Of a DNA stretch of 26,614 bases, positions 1 to 9,481 are shown one piece after another. The stretch comes from Perkinsus marinus ATCC 50983 (Eukaryota > Perkinsozoa > Perkinsida > Perkinsidae): NCBI RefSeq assembly GCF_000006405.1, contig NW_003206187.1, positions 1 to 26,614 of the forward strand. The letters run 5' to 3'. Numbering within the stretch: position 1 is the first letter of the stretch; each line of letters starts with the position of its first letter. Below the pieces are notes generated by a model, which saw only the letters and a list, made by a program, of their open reading frames with translations, was not told the DNA's origin and made no database searches. A program made the position numbers and the translations under genes.

Positions 1-96
1 GAGGGGTAAGCTGAACTGAGAGGACATGGTCATAGCAGTTCGGGATCTCCCGATTCTCTACTGCTGCCCTTTGGACCACGTACTGGCCGCATCGAA

Positions 97-1607
97 ATGA
101 CCTCGTCATATAATCAGTCCCCACAGCAACGGCAGATGATGTCTATGGCGGCAACAATGACGTCCGTAGGAGAGGCCAGTAACGATGCCCCTCATCCTAG
201 GGGTGGTTGGGCCAGTAGCAATGCCGAGTTCACAAGGGAGATGAAGATTCCTCAGAGGGCAGTTGGTAAAGCAATTGGTCGAGGAGGGGAGACTATAAAG
301 AGATTAAAGGAGGAGTTCAGCACGTTTGTCCAAGTACAGCTCCTATTGGGGTATGCTTTGGTGCCACCCCGTGGCTCTTTAGGTTGATCAGACTACTTCC
401 GAGCAGGGTTTCAGCACTTTCAAGCTCAGTACCGCTACCGCTGAATCGGTTGAAGTAAGGAGGCTCTCACCCGAATTGCCTTTGTTGTTCACTCCACTTC
501 ACAGGCCGCAGTTGCCCATTTAAAGGGAGTCGTCCTATCCTGTGAACCGTGTGAGTGTATATACGTAGATGATGTTGAGGGTGCAGTTGAAGTACCTGCT
601 GATAAGGTTGGGACCGTCATCGGGCCACAGGGGTGAGTAGTAGGACCCTCAGCTCCTCCCTGTCATTGTCGTGTCTGCAGCTGCGTATTGGATGAAATTC
701 GCCGTCGTAGCGGTTGTAGGGTGCAACTCCAACCAGTCGACGTAGAAGATGGAACAAGTCCCCGTTCGGCGAAGATTGTTGGCACGGCTGATGCGGTACT
801 ATCGTCTATGGTCGTCGGCATCCTTCATCGTCGGCTCCTCATCCATCAGGTTCGTGTTTGTGCAGACCTCCTCAATGACGTTATTAACGGTACTTTCGAC
901 GTTGGCTCGGTGATCAATCGCCAGAAGGCCCATAACCAACGTTTTAAGGCTGGTGCTCTGGGCGGTGGTAAAGGCAAAGGGAAAGGAAAAGGTGGTGGTG
1001 GTGGCTATTGGAACCCTAATAGCTCACCGCGGGCTGCTGCCGCCGCGGCGGCATCTGGTAGAGGGGTGGCTTGAGTGGTGGTAACATGGGCCAGCAGAGT
1101 CTCAACTATACTACAAGTATGGGCTTTGTCCCTCCTCAAGTTATGTATACATCTCAACAGATGTATGCAGCTGATCAAGGTATGATATCACCACACATGT
1201 CAGCGGCTAACCCTGGTGGGCCCATTCCTCCTTATCTCATGTATGCCGCCTATCAGCAACAACAACAGCAACACTCTCCCACTGGCGGTCCAGGTTTATC
1301 GGCTACTGAAATTGCCATGCAGATGCAGCAACAACAGCAGCAGCCAAGATCGGCATCACAGCCAGCTACTGGTCCTGGCAACAATCAATACATCCAACAA
1401 CAGCAGCCGTTGAATATGCCTGTGTCGCCCCAGGGTATTATAACACCTCAGCAAGTCATGGCTGTTCACCAGATGCTACGTCGTGAATATGAGCAGCAGC
1501 AACAGCAACAACAACAGAATCGAGCGACCCCCGAGGCGGCTGATACGTCAACTCCCGCTGTGGACCCTAATAGTAGTGGGGGAGGAGGCCAGGAAGAGCC
1601 GTTATAA
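97..1607 (+). CDS. Two-KH-domain RNA-binding protein with Gln-rich C-terminus
   Basis: Spliced model: exons 97-333, 383-454, 505-632, 681-1065 and about 1098-1607, giving about 443 aa. Introns are 48-50 nt and GT-AG. KH1 (about residues 48-118) carries the GXXG loop as GRGG (61-64), in the context KIPQRAVGKAIGRGGETIK. KH2 (about 122-215) has GPQG (143-146), split by the third intron, followed by LDEIRRRSGCRVQLQ. The KH1 helix/strand resumes across introns 1 and 2 (ESVE joined to AAVAHLKGVV), which supports the joins. A Gly/Lys-rich stretch and an Ala run follow, then a Gln/Met/Pro-rich tail. KH domains bind single-stranded RNA or DNA, so a role in mRNA fate is likely. ATG 97 is the first in-frame Met after an in-frame stop at 7-9. 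The last join is uncertain: the frame changes near 1066-1097, through either a 29-32 nt intron (donor GTGGCT) or a sequence error. Confidence 0.8.
1255..1530 (+). repeat. CAA/CAG triplet-rich coding segment (Gln runs)
   Basis: Several short CAA/CAG runs encode Gln stretches in the tail of the KH protein. The runs mix CAA and CAG codons, so they are not a pure microsatellite. Confidence 0.7.
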
Positions 1608-1973
1608 AGACCCCTACAGTGAAGATTACGGTTATCAGCATCGGCAGTATGTCTGGTGGTGATCTACAGGGTCTTATTTGTATCATTTGGTCGTTGTAGT
1701 AGTAGTGGTAGCGGCCCTTGGCGGACTATGTACGAGGTTCGGAGTTCAAGTTTACTCATTAATCATAGCGATGTTGTCATAAGCTGTGAAAGCAGCCCAA
1801 TTAGCAGCAATCTTAAGAGTGAGCTAATCCGTTATAGTCATTGAAGCTTGGAGTCGAGTGTTTGTATATTCATGTTGCGTTGTCACTATGGGGGATCGAA
1901 CAACTTACAACACAACATGTAATGGATTGTGGGAAATCGTCACAGTATCACACACCAACCAGAGCAATACGGC
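1608..1973. other. Intergenic region between convergent genes
   Basis: This 366-bp stretch lies between the 3' ends of the plus-strand KH gene and the minus-strand kinase. It holds no ORF with coding character. It should contain both 3' UTRs and polyadenylation signals, but I could not pick them out. Confidence 0.5.
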
Positions 1974-3035
1974 TCACTCTTCACGGAAAGCGTACACGCC
2001 GTTGGACTCGATCAATTGGAATGCCCCCTCAGGCGGCTCGTTCATACCGTGAGCAACCGCGTTGCCATACAGGTCGAAAATGTTCACAGTGACAGCGTTG
2101 ATACTTTTCTCCCTCACCAGGGCTTCAAAAGGCGGCGCGGCTAACTGACCGGTCGATAACACTGCAACTACTCCTTCGAGGAACGGCTTGAGACTTCTGC
2201 CCAGAGCAATGAGTCTATTGAGCACTAAAGTGTATAGCTGTGAGGCACCCGATAATGTGAGAGAGAATGTGAAGTAGTCATAATATGCTCTGAACTCTAC
2301 CGCGTTCTCAGAGAAGTTGGGGAAATCCTCCTTGCAGTTGATGATGATATTCTGTGATGCTGTAACGGGGATGACGAGACAGTCCGGCGAGACCAAATCG
2401 AAGTCTATCAGCTTCAACGAGCCATCTCGAGGATCTTTCATAATATTGTCCAACTTAAGATCGTTATGAAAGGTCAATATAGAAAGCTTAGTGACCACTT
2501 CAAACAGCTGGTCCTCATCTATCTCCGAGAGGCTTTCGACAGGGACTAGTCTCTCCTGTACGAGGCACATACTGTGATCTCGACCGCCCATATGCTGACG
2601 ACACCAACCATAGCCGTACACACGTCCGGTAACGCCAAGGTCGGCAGCCCTCATCATCATCTCGGGGAACCGCAACTGCAGTCGTTCAGTCTCTCTCGAT
2701 GACATCCTTCGCAAAGCCACAGAGTCGTCAGCCACCACTTGGCAGTAACTCCCCTGCCCTATCCGCTCCACTTGAGGGTTAATGTCCATACCGGCTCTGA
2801 AAGTGGCGATCTTCTCCAACTCAAAGGCTGTGATGAGGAGATCTCTCAGCTCCCCTGATCCTCTAGGAAGGGGCGTGAACCAATCGAGTGCCTCGAACGA
2901 CAACCACACTCCACGAACAAGTCCTTTATTCGTCCGCAGGACCGCCGGCAGAGTATACTCGTCCTTGAGAGTGTGGAGGCATGGGGGTGCGGAAGGAGCA
3001 CTCTTCTTCTTGCGTTGCTTGAAGTATGACAACAC
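1974..3035 (-). CDS. Divergent protein-kinase-fold protein
   Basis: This 353-codon uninterrupted frame has recognisable kinase landmarks. A glycine-rich loop IGQGSYCQVV lies at about residues 92-101. The ATP-lysine strand reads VALRR (106-110), with Arg where VAIK has Lys. The catalytic loop is HNDLKLDN (190-197), with Asp192 and Asn197 kept and HRD changed to HND. The metal-binding motif is DFD (211-213) instead of DFG. The C-terminal 130 residues do not look like a normal kinase C-lobe. The frame opens at a GTG, and no in-frame ATG lies between it and the upstream stop at 3083-3081. Either an upstream exon supplies the start or translation begins at ATG 2789 (residue 83), just before the glycine loop. 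The substituted Lys makes it a possible pseudokinase. It lies 3' of the ZnT9-like gene, about 145 bp away. Confidence 0.7.
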   Translation of the reverse strand: MLSYFKQRKKKSAPSAPPCLHTLKDEYTLPAVLRTNKGLVRGVWLSFEALDWFTPLPRGSGELRDLLITAFELEKIATFRAGMDINPQVERIGQGSYCQVVADDSVALRRMSSRETERLQLRFPEMMMRAADLGVTGRVYGYGWCRQHMGGRDHSMCLVQERLVPVESLSEIDEDQLFEVVTKLSILTFHNDLKLDNIMKDPRDGSLKLIDFDLVSPDCLVIPVTASQNIIINCKEDFPNFSENAVEFRAYYDYFTFSLTLSGASQLYTLVLNRLIALGRSLKPFLEGVVAVLSTGQLAAPPFEALVREKSINAVTVNIFDLYGNAVAHGMNEPPEGAFQLIESNGVYAFREE

Positions 3036-3178
3036 TTCGAAATGTAACTCGAGAATATCATCGGTGAAACACCCGACTAACTATCAACCCAACAACAACA
3101 AGTGAGTCGGAGAACTCCCACTAGAGGTATGCAAATGTTGATATTAATAATGTTACGAGTATAGCAATAGTAACACAA

Positions 3179-5847
3179 TCACCAAGGCTCTAGGTCGATG
3201 TGAACGTAGGAGTACTTATTGGCAGGCAAACTATCTCTTATCAGTCGCTCTAAGCGTTTGAGCTCTCTTGTCAGCGCCAGCAGAAACAGCGCGTCGTTCC
3301 GCATAAGCCAATCCTCTGCGCTGGAAGGGCCGCCTGACGAGGCTGCCTTCATTGACGCTGTCACACAATCAATGGGATCATCCTGAGGGGCGAGGGAGCC
3401 GTCCACAACTGCAAAGTATAAGCAACTCTCACCGATGCCCTTCCGTACGGCCAGAGCGCCCGATACGTCGGCCCTGGGCTCGTCACGGCCTCGTTAGCCT
3501 GGGTTATCTTCAACCGACGCCTCGTCACTGCTTCTGCGTTAAACTCAACTTCAGCCTTGAATCGAGCTGTCGTCTAAAGCTGAGCTAGTAGCCAAAAGAC
3601 GGTTGGTGTTCTTGCTGTACCGTGCCAACCAGCTCCGTCTTAACATCATAGACTCCGACAACTACTGGGTCGGCCTCTAGTGATCGAATAACCATCTCAA
3701 CTTCATCACTTGGGAGGGTCGCCCCAAGCAGAAGCTGTGTGCCTAGGGGAGATCCATCACCAACATCCAACCACGAAACCTAGCTACTCCTTCTGAGAAG
3801 ATAGGCTCCAACCCCACTGACGACCCCAGACATCAATAACGATGCCATCATGTCCGGTATGGGAGATGCAAGGCAATAGGAGGCGACCTGAACGAGCCTC
3901 TAGGGAAGGGCAGAGACAAGCGATAGGGGCACGTACCACTCCCACTATCCCTATCGCAGCACCAAGGATACCACTGCCAGCCTCCAGAAACGTCGCGACT
4001 GGCATGACCTGACAATACTGAGGACTTGCCGACCGAGCAAGACTGAGAGGCTCACGTCGGCTCCTGATCGAATCGCCTCAGAGAGGGCCACATTCTGCTG
4101 GCGGAGCTCTCGATATGCTTCGTTAAGCGCAAGTGCCTCCAGGGACGCCGATACGAGGAACATCCCAACCTGAAAGGAATACCCCGATCTCAGCAGCGCC
4201 TTCTCGAGCCACTACACTTACCGGTAGAGCTATGCCTGAGCTCAAGCCCAGCATCGACCCACCAAGAGCCGTAGAAGTAGCCGTTGTGGCGGGCAGTGAC
4301 GACACCATCATACTGCTATAGTAATGGGAGAATAGGTCTTTGGTTGCCGTGTACCTCATAGGCAACAACAACAATACACTATTCATTGACAAGGGAGGGC
4401 CTACATCGGTATCATACCACCGACTGCAGTGAGGATGAAAAAAGACCTGTCAGCCGCAATGTTACGTTGCCGACCATATCCGTATCTAACGCCGCCAACC
4501 TAAAGATTCATCACTGAATACATTCCCTCACGGATGGTGTATATCTCGTCCCTTCCCAAAACTAGCCAACAGCGAGCTATACCGGTACCCATAGTTGGCA
4601 ACATCAGCTCCAGAATGCATCAGATCGGCGAATCTGCCAACACCCGCCGCACTGCGAAGGATACTATCAATACGATGCTCCTCACACAGCGCTGCTTCCC
4701 GTCGAGATCCACACTATGAACTTTATGCTAGCAATACCAACATTGGAGAGCAGACCCTGCCACACCTAGCCAAGACCAGATAGTAGGAGAGTCCTCAAGG
4801 CCAACCTCACACTCGCTGCGCCACTGATGGCCTTGTCACTCGCCGACCATTTCCTCCATATTGCTAGAGAGGGAGTAGACTCTGCCTCCTCAGCTGAGTC
4901 GTCCCATACCTACCAGGATCATCATGGCAGTTGCGAAGAACCCTTCTACCGTACATCATCCATGCCGTAGATGTTGAGCCTATGACGACTCTTGTGTGCT
5001 TCCGACTCGAGGTAGTGCTTGTAGCGGATCGCCATGGTCTCCTCGGACTTGTACCTATCCAATACAGATCATAGACATACTTCAAGAATAGAGCAAAAGC
5101 CTCGTGGAGCATAGGCAAACCATTAGAACATATATATTTCCTCACACTACCCTTTGCACCAATGACCGTTCGTCTGCCTTCGCCGTTATTTCACTCATAT
5201 ACGTTTACAAGGCGAATACAAAACTATACGAGCAGGACACACTCATGCGTGATCTTTACTATCCACTTCCCTCCAAAGAAACCCTCACTTTCTCCTAGCA
5301 CACTGTATAACATCAGGTAACCGGTAGAGGGTCCACGACTGTTCATCCGACTCGTATGGGTTCTGCTTGTGGAAGGATGCCAGGTCGTCGAGGTCACAGT
5401 CCGACAGTCCAAACTGCTTGCGGGCCTCTGGGCGTCTTATCCAAACCTGAGGCCACCACAGTGAAGGGACCCTGCCTCTACCAGATCTACATGGTCGGGC
5501 TCTTTGAGCTGCCGTTGGAAGGCCGACATAGCCTTCCTAACCCACTCCCTCTCCATACCCTTGTTCGACCGCTCCACGTTACTTGCACGTTGGTCTGAGC
5601 AACAACAACAGCCCCGTATATGCTCTCAACTGTTGTTGATGGCGGTGAGCCTACACCCAGGTGCCGCTGCCGGGCCTAGTGATAGTGTCGAGGTCATCAG
5701 GCTAGCCCTAGCACGACGGATCAAGGCACTCGGCGGTACTCTCCGACTGCGCAGGAGAGTCGACCCTCGACTGCCACCGCCTCCTCCGACGCCGAAGTGG
5801 TGGTAGTAGTAGTAGGGGCTCTTGCTGAGGACCTCCAAACCCAGCAT
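3179..5847 (-). CDS. SLC30A9/ZnT9-like cation diffusion facilitator
   Basis: Sixteen exons assembled by hand: 5847-5655, 5594-5491, 5446-5289, 5140-5081, 5054-4955, 4909-4811, 4756-4686, 4633-4532, 4485-4405, 4354-4222, 4169-4056, 4008-3937, 3887-3788, 3742-3621, 3573-3515 and 3473-3179. They total 1863 nt in frame, or 620 aa (human ZnT9 is about 568). Diagnostic segments are TGSSAVFADLMHSGAD (TM2, with the HxxxD site), HPYGYGRQR, TQLLLGATLPSDEV, VYDVKTELVG, ARFKAEVEFNAEAVTRR and the C-terminal VHIDLEPW, all ZnT9-like. The first exon is Arg/Ser-rich, consistent with a mitochondrial leader; ZnT9 is a mitochondrial zinc exporter in animals. The TM5 segment reads TFLEAGSGILG, with Ala where ZnT9 has Asp (LLED). 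The exon 7 start may be nine bases earlier, and the 148-nt gap between exons 3 and 4 could hide a micro-exon. Confidence 0.85.
5055..5080 (-). other. 26-nt intron in the ZnT9-like gene
   Basis: The segment from 5080 down to 5055 starts GTATGT and ends GATAG. Its removal joins ALFLK to YKSEETM in frame. Without it the upstream frame runs through the site but leaves the downstream coding frame. It is about half the usual intron size in this gene. Confidence 0.6.
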
Positions 5848-6266
5848 GGAGTGGCATATATGAAAACCCTAGCAAGGTCATACGGAACAGGTCTAGAATG
5901 ACATGGCAGATAGAGAAGAACATCTATGAACCTCTCTCGCATTCTACCACAACAACAACGACGACAGCATTGAAATTCCCTCCTGCTGCACCATCACAGA
6001 CTATTGAACTGTAGCCAACACAGTAGTGATCGCGCAGTTATGACTATCACGACCACTACTGTGATACCATTGAGTCATACGATAATCTTCCGCTCTCTAC
6101 CACCATTATGGCGCGTCGTCATTTTGCAGAGAGCACTCTGTAAAATGAGGAGGGGCGTGTTGGCCAATACCCTGAATACTCACACAACACGAGCATCGTA
6201 CTTATGAAGACAGCGCACTCGAGTTGAAGGACGATAGTTGTTCTTGGTAGACGGTAATAGGCTACT
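5848..6266. other. Intergenic region, likely promoter of the ZnT9-like gene
   Basis: This 419-bp gap lies between the 3' end of the SLC35A-like gene and the start of the ZnT9-like gene. Short open frames overlap here on the minus strand, but none fits a splice model. CAACAACAACGACGAC-type triplets occur near 5948-5966. Confidence 0.45.
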
Positions 6267-8213
6267 CTACTCTTTACTACTACTACCACGTCCTTGCGCT
6301 TTGTACGGGTATTTGGCGTACCTGAAGCGCGTCCTCCATCGCAACGTGCGCAGCGAAGATACTCACATGTAAGTAGCAACAGCAGTCAGAGGTGCCGAGA
6401 GGATCAACTCAGTCGTCAGCGGTTTGTATAATATCACACTCCTCAAGAATGCCGTAAAGATGATGCCTGCTATAATAGAGAAACCCTTCTGGACCTGACA
6501 AGGCCAGCCATAACAACAACAACAACGGTCATCCCTAACCACTCACACTGCCAGCGTATTTGGTGACCTGACCAACAAAGATGCCGCCCATAGCCGCCGT
6601 AACTGAAGGAGAGCAAGGGACTACATCGAGCGAAGACAAAGGGTGCTTACAAATCGGTATGAGCATAGTCCAGGTCTGGAGGGCTAAGCCAACCGCGGGG
6701 AGGTGACCTTCCTTGAAGAGCTCCCCTGTCGAGATGGCTATCACTGAGTATACTGCTAGCTCAGCCGAGAAAAGGAAACTAAAGAGAAGGACCAGTGTTG
6801 GAATATATACTCCCTCCCCCAAGCTGAGCTCAGGAGTTCCCTCATTAGTGATACACTGATTGATGTAGTGTTTTCCGAAATTTCCAAGAATTTTTATATT
6901 GTCGACAACACACGTCCAAGTTGACCATGTGCATATTTTCCCACACTGCCGAGATCCCGATGTAATGACGTATGCAAGGCAAATAATAACGTCACTCAAA
7001 CTACACTTTTTCAATCTCAAGTGGAAGAAGTAAATCGAACATTCATTTCGAATTTGAACTTTCATTCCGGGAGAAACTCCTCTCACTCGTCGAAAATCAA
7101 ATCTCACTTGCTGAATTTGAGATTGGAAAGGTTTACAACCCTTAGATAGGCCTCTTTCCAGATCTAATTAGTTCTCCCACCGCCACCGCAGTGTGCCCAC
7201 TCATCGTAAGAGTGTAGGAGATCCTCACCTATTCCGACTATATGTCTGCAATGCCAATTCAGAGATAGATGCTCCGACACCCGATAGCGCGCTAGCAGTT
7301 AGAACCTGCGACACGATAAGCATAGATGGAGTATTCTACTTCTACACAGATGAGTCCCAGTCTAGGGTTTCGTTCGCCCTGGGCCTCCGGGGGCTCCGAA
7401 GCCTGACCTGACAAAACTTCACTTATCACACTACGCTGAGCTCGAGAGAGAACCCACCAATGCTGATCATAACGGCCGCAACGAAGAGCATTCCAAGAGC
7501 AAATAGCTGATGCCGACTCTGCCGTTTGCCAAGGAAGAGATAAGTCAACAGCTAAGAGTGATGAATGACCAGACAGGGCGCCACTGACGAGTGAATTACA
7601 GCAGTGGAGAGGAGCTTAGTCTGATTGACCAGGTTGTAAACAAGGGGGTCGAGGTGTTGGAAGGCAATCTGGATGCATATATTCTGCATAGAGTAGCTCA
7701 TCGCAGGAAGAGCGGCCGCTAAAAAACTGCCACGTAATGTCCATCCTTGCAAGGCGCTCGAGGCGGACCCTGATAAACTCTGCTCTGGAATCCGTAATAC
7801 TACTACTTACTCACCTTCAGCAAACATGAGCCCGATCGCCAGGAAAAACTTCACAATTTCGGTTATAGTAACAATCGCCGACGACGGTATAGTCCTGATA
7901 ACCAGACACACTATCCCCTTCCTCCTCCTCCTCCCCACCTTTACCTCGGCGTGAATGTTGTGGTGATGAGTGGCTGACTGCCGTACTGTAGCGCCAAGAG
8001 GGCCATATAGAAGAGGCCCCTGGGCGATATAGCAGGTCGACTCGACCGCTGAGTCGGACCGGCGTCACCATCATCAGACTTGCCGTCTGTGCTGGATTGA
8101 CCATCAACTTCGTAGGTGAGCTCATTAGGGGCAGGGGACTCTTCCTTAGACCAACGACGAGGCTGGAGCTCTACCTCATCCTTGCTGACGGGTGAGCCAA
8201 AGGGTGACAACAT
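6267..8213 (-). CDS. SLC35A-type nucleotide-sugar transporter
   Basis: Ten exons: 8213-7945, 7894-7815, 7769-7600, 7551-7435, 7402-7346, 7305-7229, 6778-6651, 6602-6547, 6494-6367 and 6321-6267. They sum to 1137 nt, or 378 aa, ending in an in-frame TAG. Family landmarks are LALQYGSQPLITTTFTPR in TM1, EIVKFFLAIGLMF, ALPAMSYSMQN, HLDPLVYNLVNQTKLLSTALLTYLFLGKRQS, NPRLGLICVLTASALSG and MGGIFVGQVTKYAGSV followed by KGFSIIAG. These match the nucleotide-sugar transporter family of CMP-sialic acid, UDP-galactose and UDP-GlcNAc carriers, which exchange nucleotide sugars for the nucleoside monophosphate across Golgi/ER membranes. The cytosolic N-terminus is longer than usual (about 70 residues, Ser/Asp-rich). 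The substrate cannot be read from sequence. Introns are 32-52 nt except one of 450 nt. Confidence 0.88.
6779..7228 (-). other. Oversized (450-nt) AT-rich intron in the SLC35A-like gene
   Basis: The donor follows YSRN(R) at 7228 and the acceptor TTTAG ends at 6779. Neighbouring introns are 32-52 nt. The inner part (about 6840-7130) is visibly more AT-rich than the flanking exons. It contains TGACGT at 6966-6971 facing ACGTCA at 6989-6994. An insertion into an originally short intron is an inference; I see no clear terminal inverted repeats. Confidence 0.6.
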
Positions 8214-8440
8214 ACTGACCTATACTGAATCATACACGGATGAACCTAAGATACGCCTGGGGAACGCAACTCCTCCTCCTAGGATCTAGGGTGTATCCGA
8301 AAACGTGTGAAACACTCCTCTCAGCAACTATACTGAACAATGATGACTTGGCAACTATACAAGTATAAAGTACATACTAGTAGACTGTGGTTTACTCTAA
8401 CTACAATGAGGTCAATCATAGACTCCTCTTGGTGACAGGG

Positions 8441-8859
8441 CTAGTAGCCATTTTCAGCCCATACCTCATTGGCGACCTTCACTGCCACAGAGAGCTTAAA
8501 GGGCTTCGGCAAAGGTGTATACGGCCCCGACATCTCCATTATCACATCTGCTAGGGCTGAACAAGAGCAACAACTATACCCACAACACGATCACGGAACG
8601 TGGTGTTGAAAGCTCTGACCGAAACATTGACAGCAAGGCGAGGGTATATGGGAAACGTCTGATGGTAGATCTCCCTCCCCCCTACTCTCACCATCCTTGT
8701 CTCGAGATCCCCACTTGAACCATCCACTATCCTTATCCTTCGCCACGTTGCCCTCAAGGCCCTCATCGCTGGACACCGTGTCGACCGGGCCTACCAATAG
8801 ACCACAACGTGGAACTCGTAGTCGGGACCAAGGTCAGTAAGCACATCTATCCCTATCTA
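8441..8859 (-). CDS. Small multi-exon orphan gene, model incomplete
   Basis: Four coding-like segments lie in order on the minus strand. The first (about 8853-8795) reads IDVLTDLGPDYEFHVVVY. The second (about 8768-8656) reads DEGLEGNVAKDKDSGWFKWG. The third (about 8625-8554) reads RLAVNVSVRAFNTTFRDRVV. The last reads KPFKLSVAVKVANEVWAENG, then Tyr and TAG at 8443-8441. The first two join through a 26-nt GT-AG intron (8794-8769), phase 2. I could not find a phase-consistent join between segments two and three, and the start codon is not identified. I recognise no family. It sits between the SLC35A-like and TPR genes, on the same strand. It could be a short real gene or a decayed one. Confidence 0.4.
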
Positions 8860-8947
8860 TAAATACAAAGAAAATGCACTTCAACCGGCGCAGCAAGATT
8901 ACGAACAGCTCAGAATCTACAGCATTTCCAGGTCAAGGTAATTTTTC

Positions 8948-9047
8948 ACCGACGAATTTGATTTTTTACCAATTTGGTTAATGTTCTACCTTCTTAGTTA
9001 ACATTTTACCCATGGCTTTGATGAAATACCAAGAAAATTAGTCTAAT
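8948..9047. repeat. Degenerate 20-bp period array
   Basis: The trinucleotide ACC recurs at exactly 20-bp steps: 8948, 8968, 8988, 9008 and 9028. Each is followed by an AT-rich stretch resembling AATTTGGTTAATNTTTT, which decays along the array. A related ACG sits at 9048. The region is AT-rich and lies between the small orphan gene and the TPR gene. Confidence 0.6.
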
Positions 9048-9086
9048 ACGCGGTTTATTTGAAAGTTTAGGAGTTTAATTTGACAG

Positions 9087-9342
9087 TTATAATAACCAAC
9101 ATTCACGAATAATATAGAATGCTCCGGACTGTGATAGAATCAACTTGACCCTTGTACCCGATTGGCCCAACAGACATCCTTCTAACCATTTCTCTCGCCG
9201 CTCCTGCCAGTACTCAGCGCCATAACGCTCGGGCAGGGGATTCACAGGCACAGCCTCCCGCGACTCAGCTGCTGCCGCCGCCGCGGCTCTGGCCTCATCC
9301 CAGTCCGGCTTGTCCGGATACAGATCGAAACCTAACAAGGGC

Positions 9343-9412
<70 letters not shown>

Positions 9413-9414
9413 CA

Positions 9415-9481
<67 letters not shown>

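Noticed and set aside
3407-3430. 24-nt GT-AG intron (GTGAGAG...TTGCAG) near the end of the ZnT9-like gene
   Set aside because: Phase does not fit. Reading straight through in the final exon (3473-3179) with an intron at 3514-3474 keeps an open, family-like frame.
3743-3787. In-frame TAG in the ZnT9-like gene suggesting a reassigned stop
   Set aside because: A 45-nt GT-AG intron (3787-3743) removes it and joins YLLRRS to TQLLLGATL, matching the family.
7306-7434. A single 129-nt intron in the SLC35A-like gene
   Set aside because: A small exon at 7402-7346 (ASEPPEAQGERNPRLGLIC) fits phase on both sides and supplies conserved transporter sequence.
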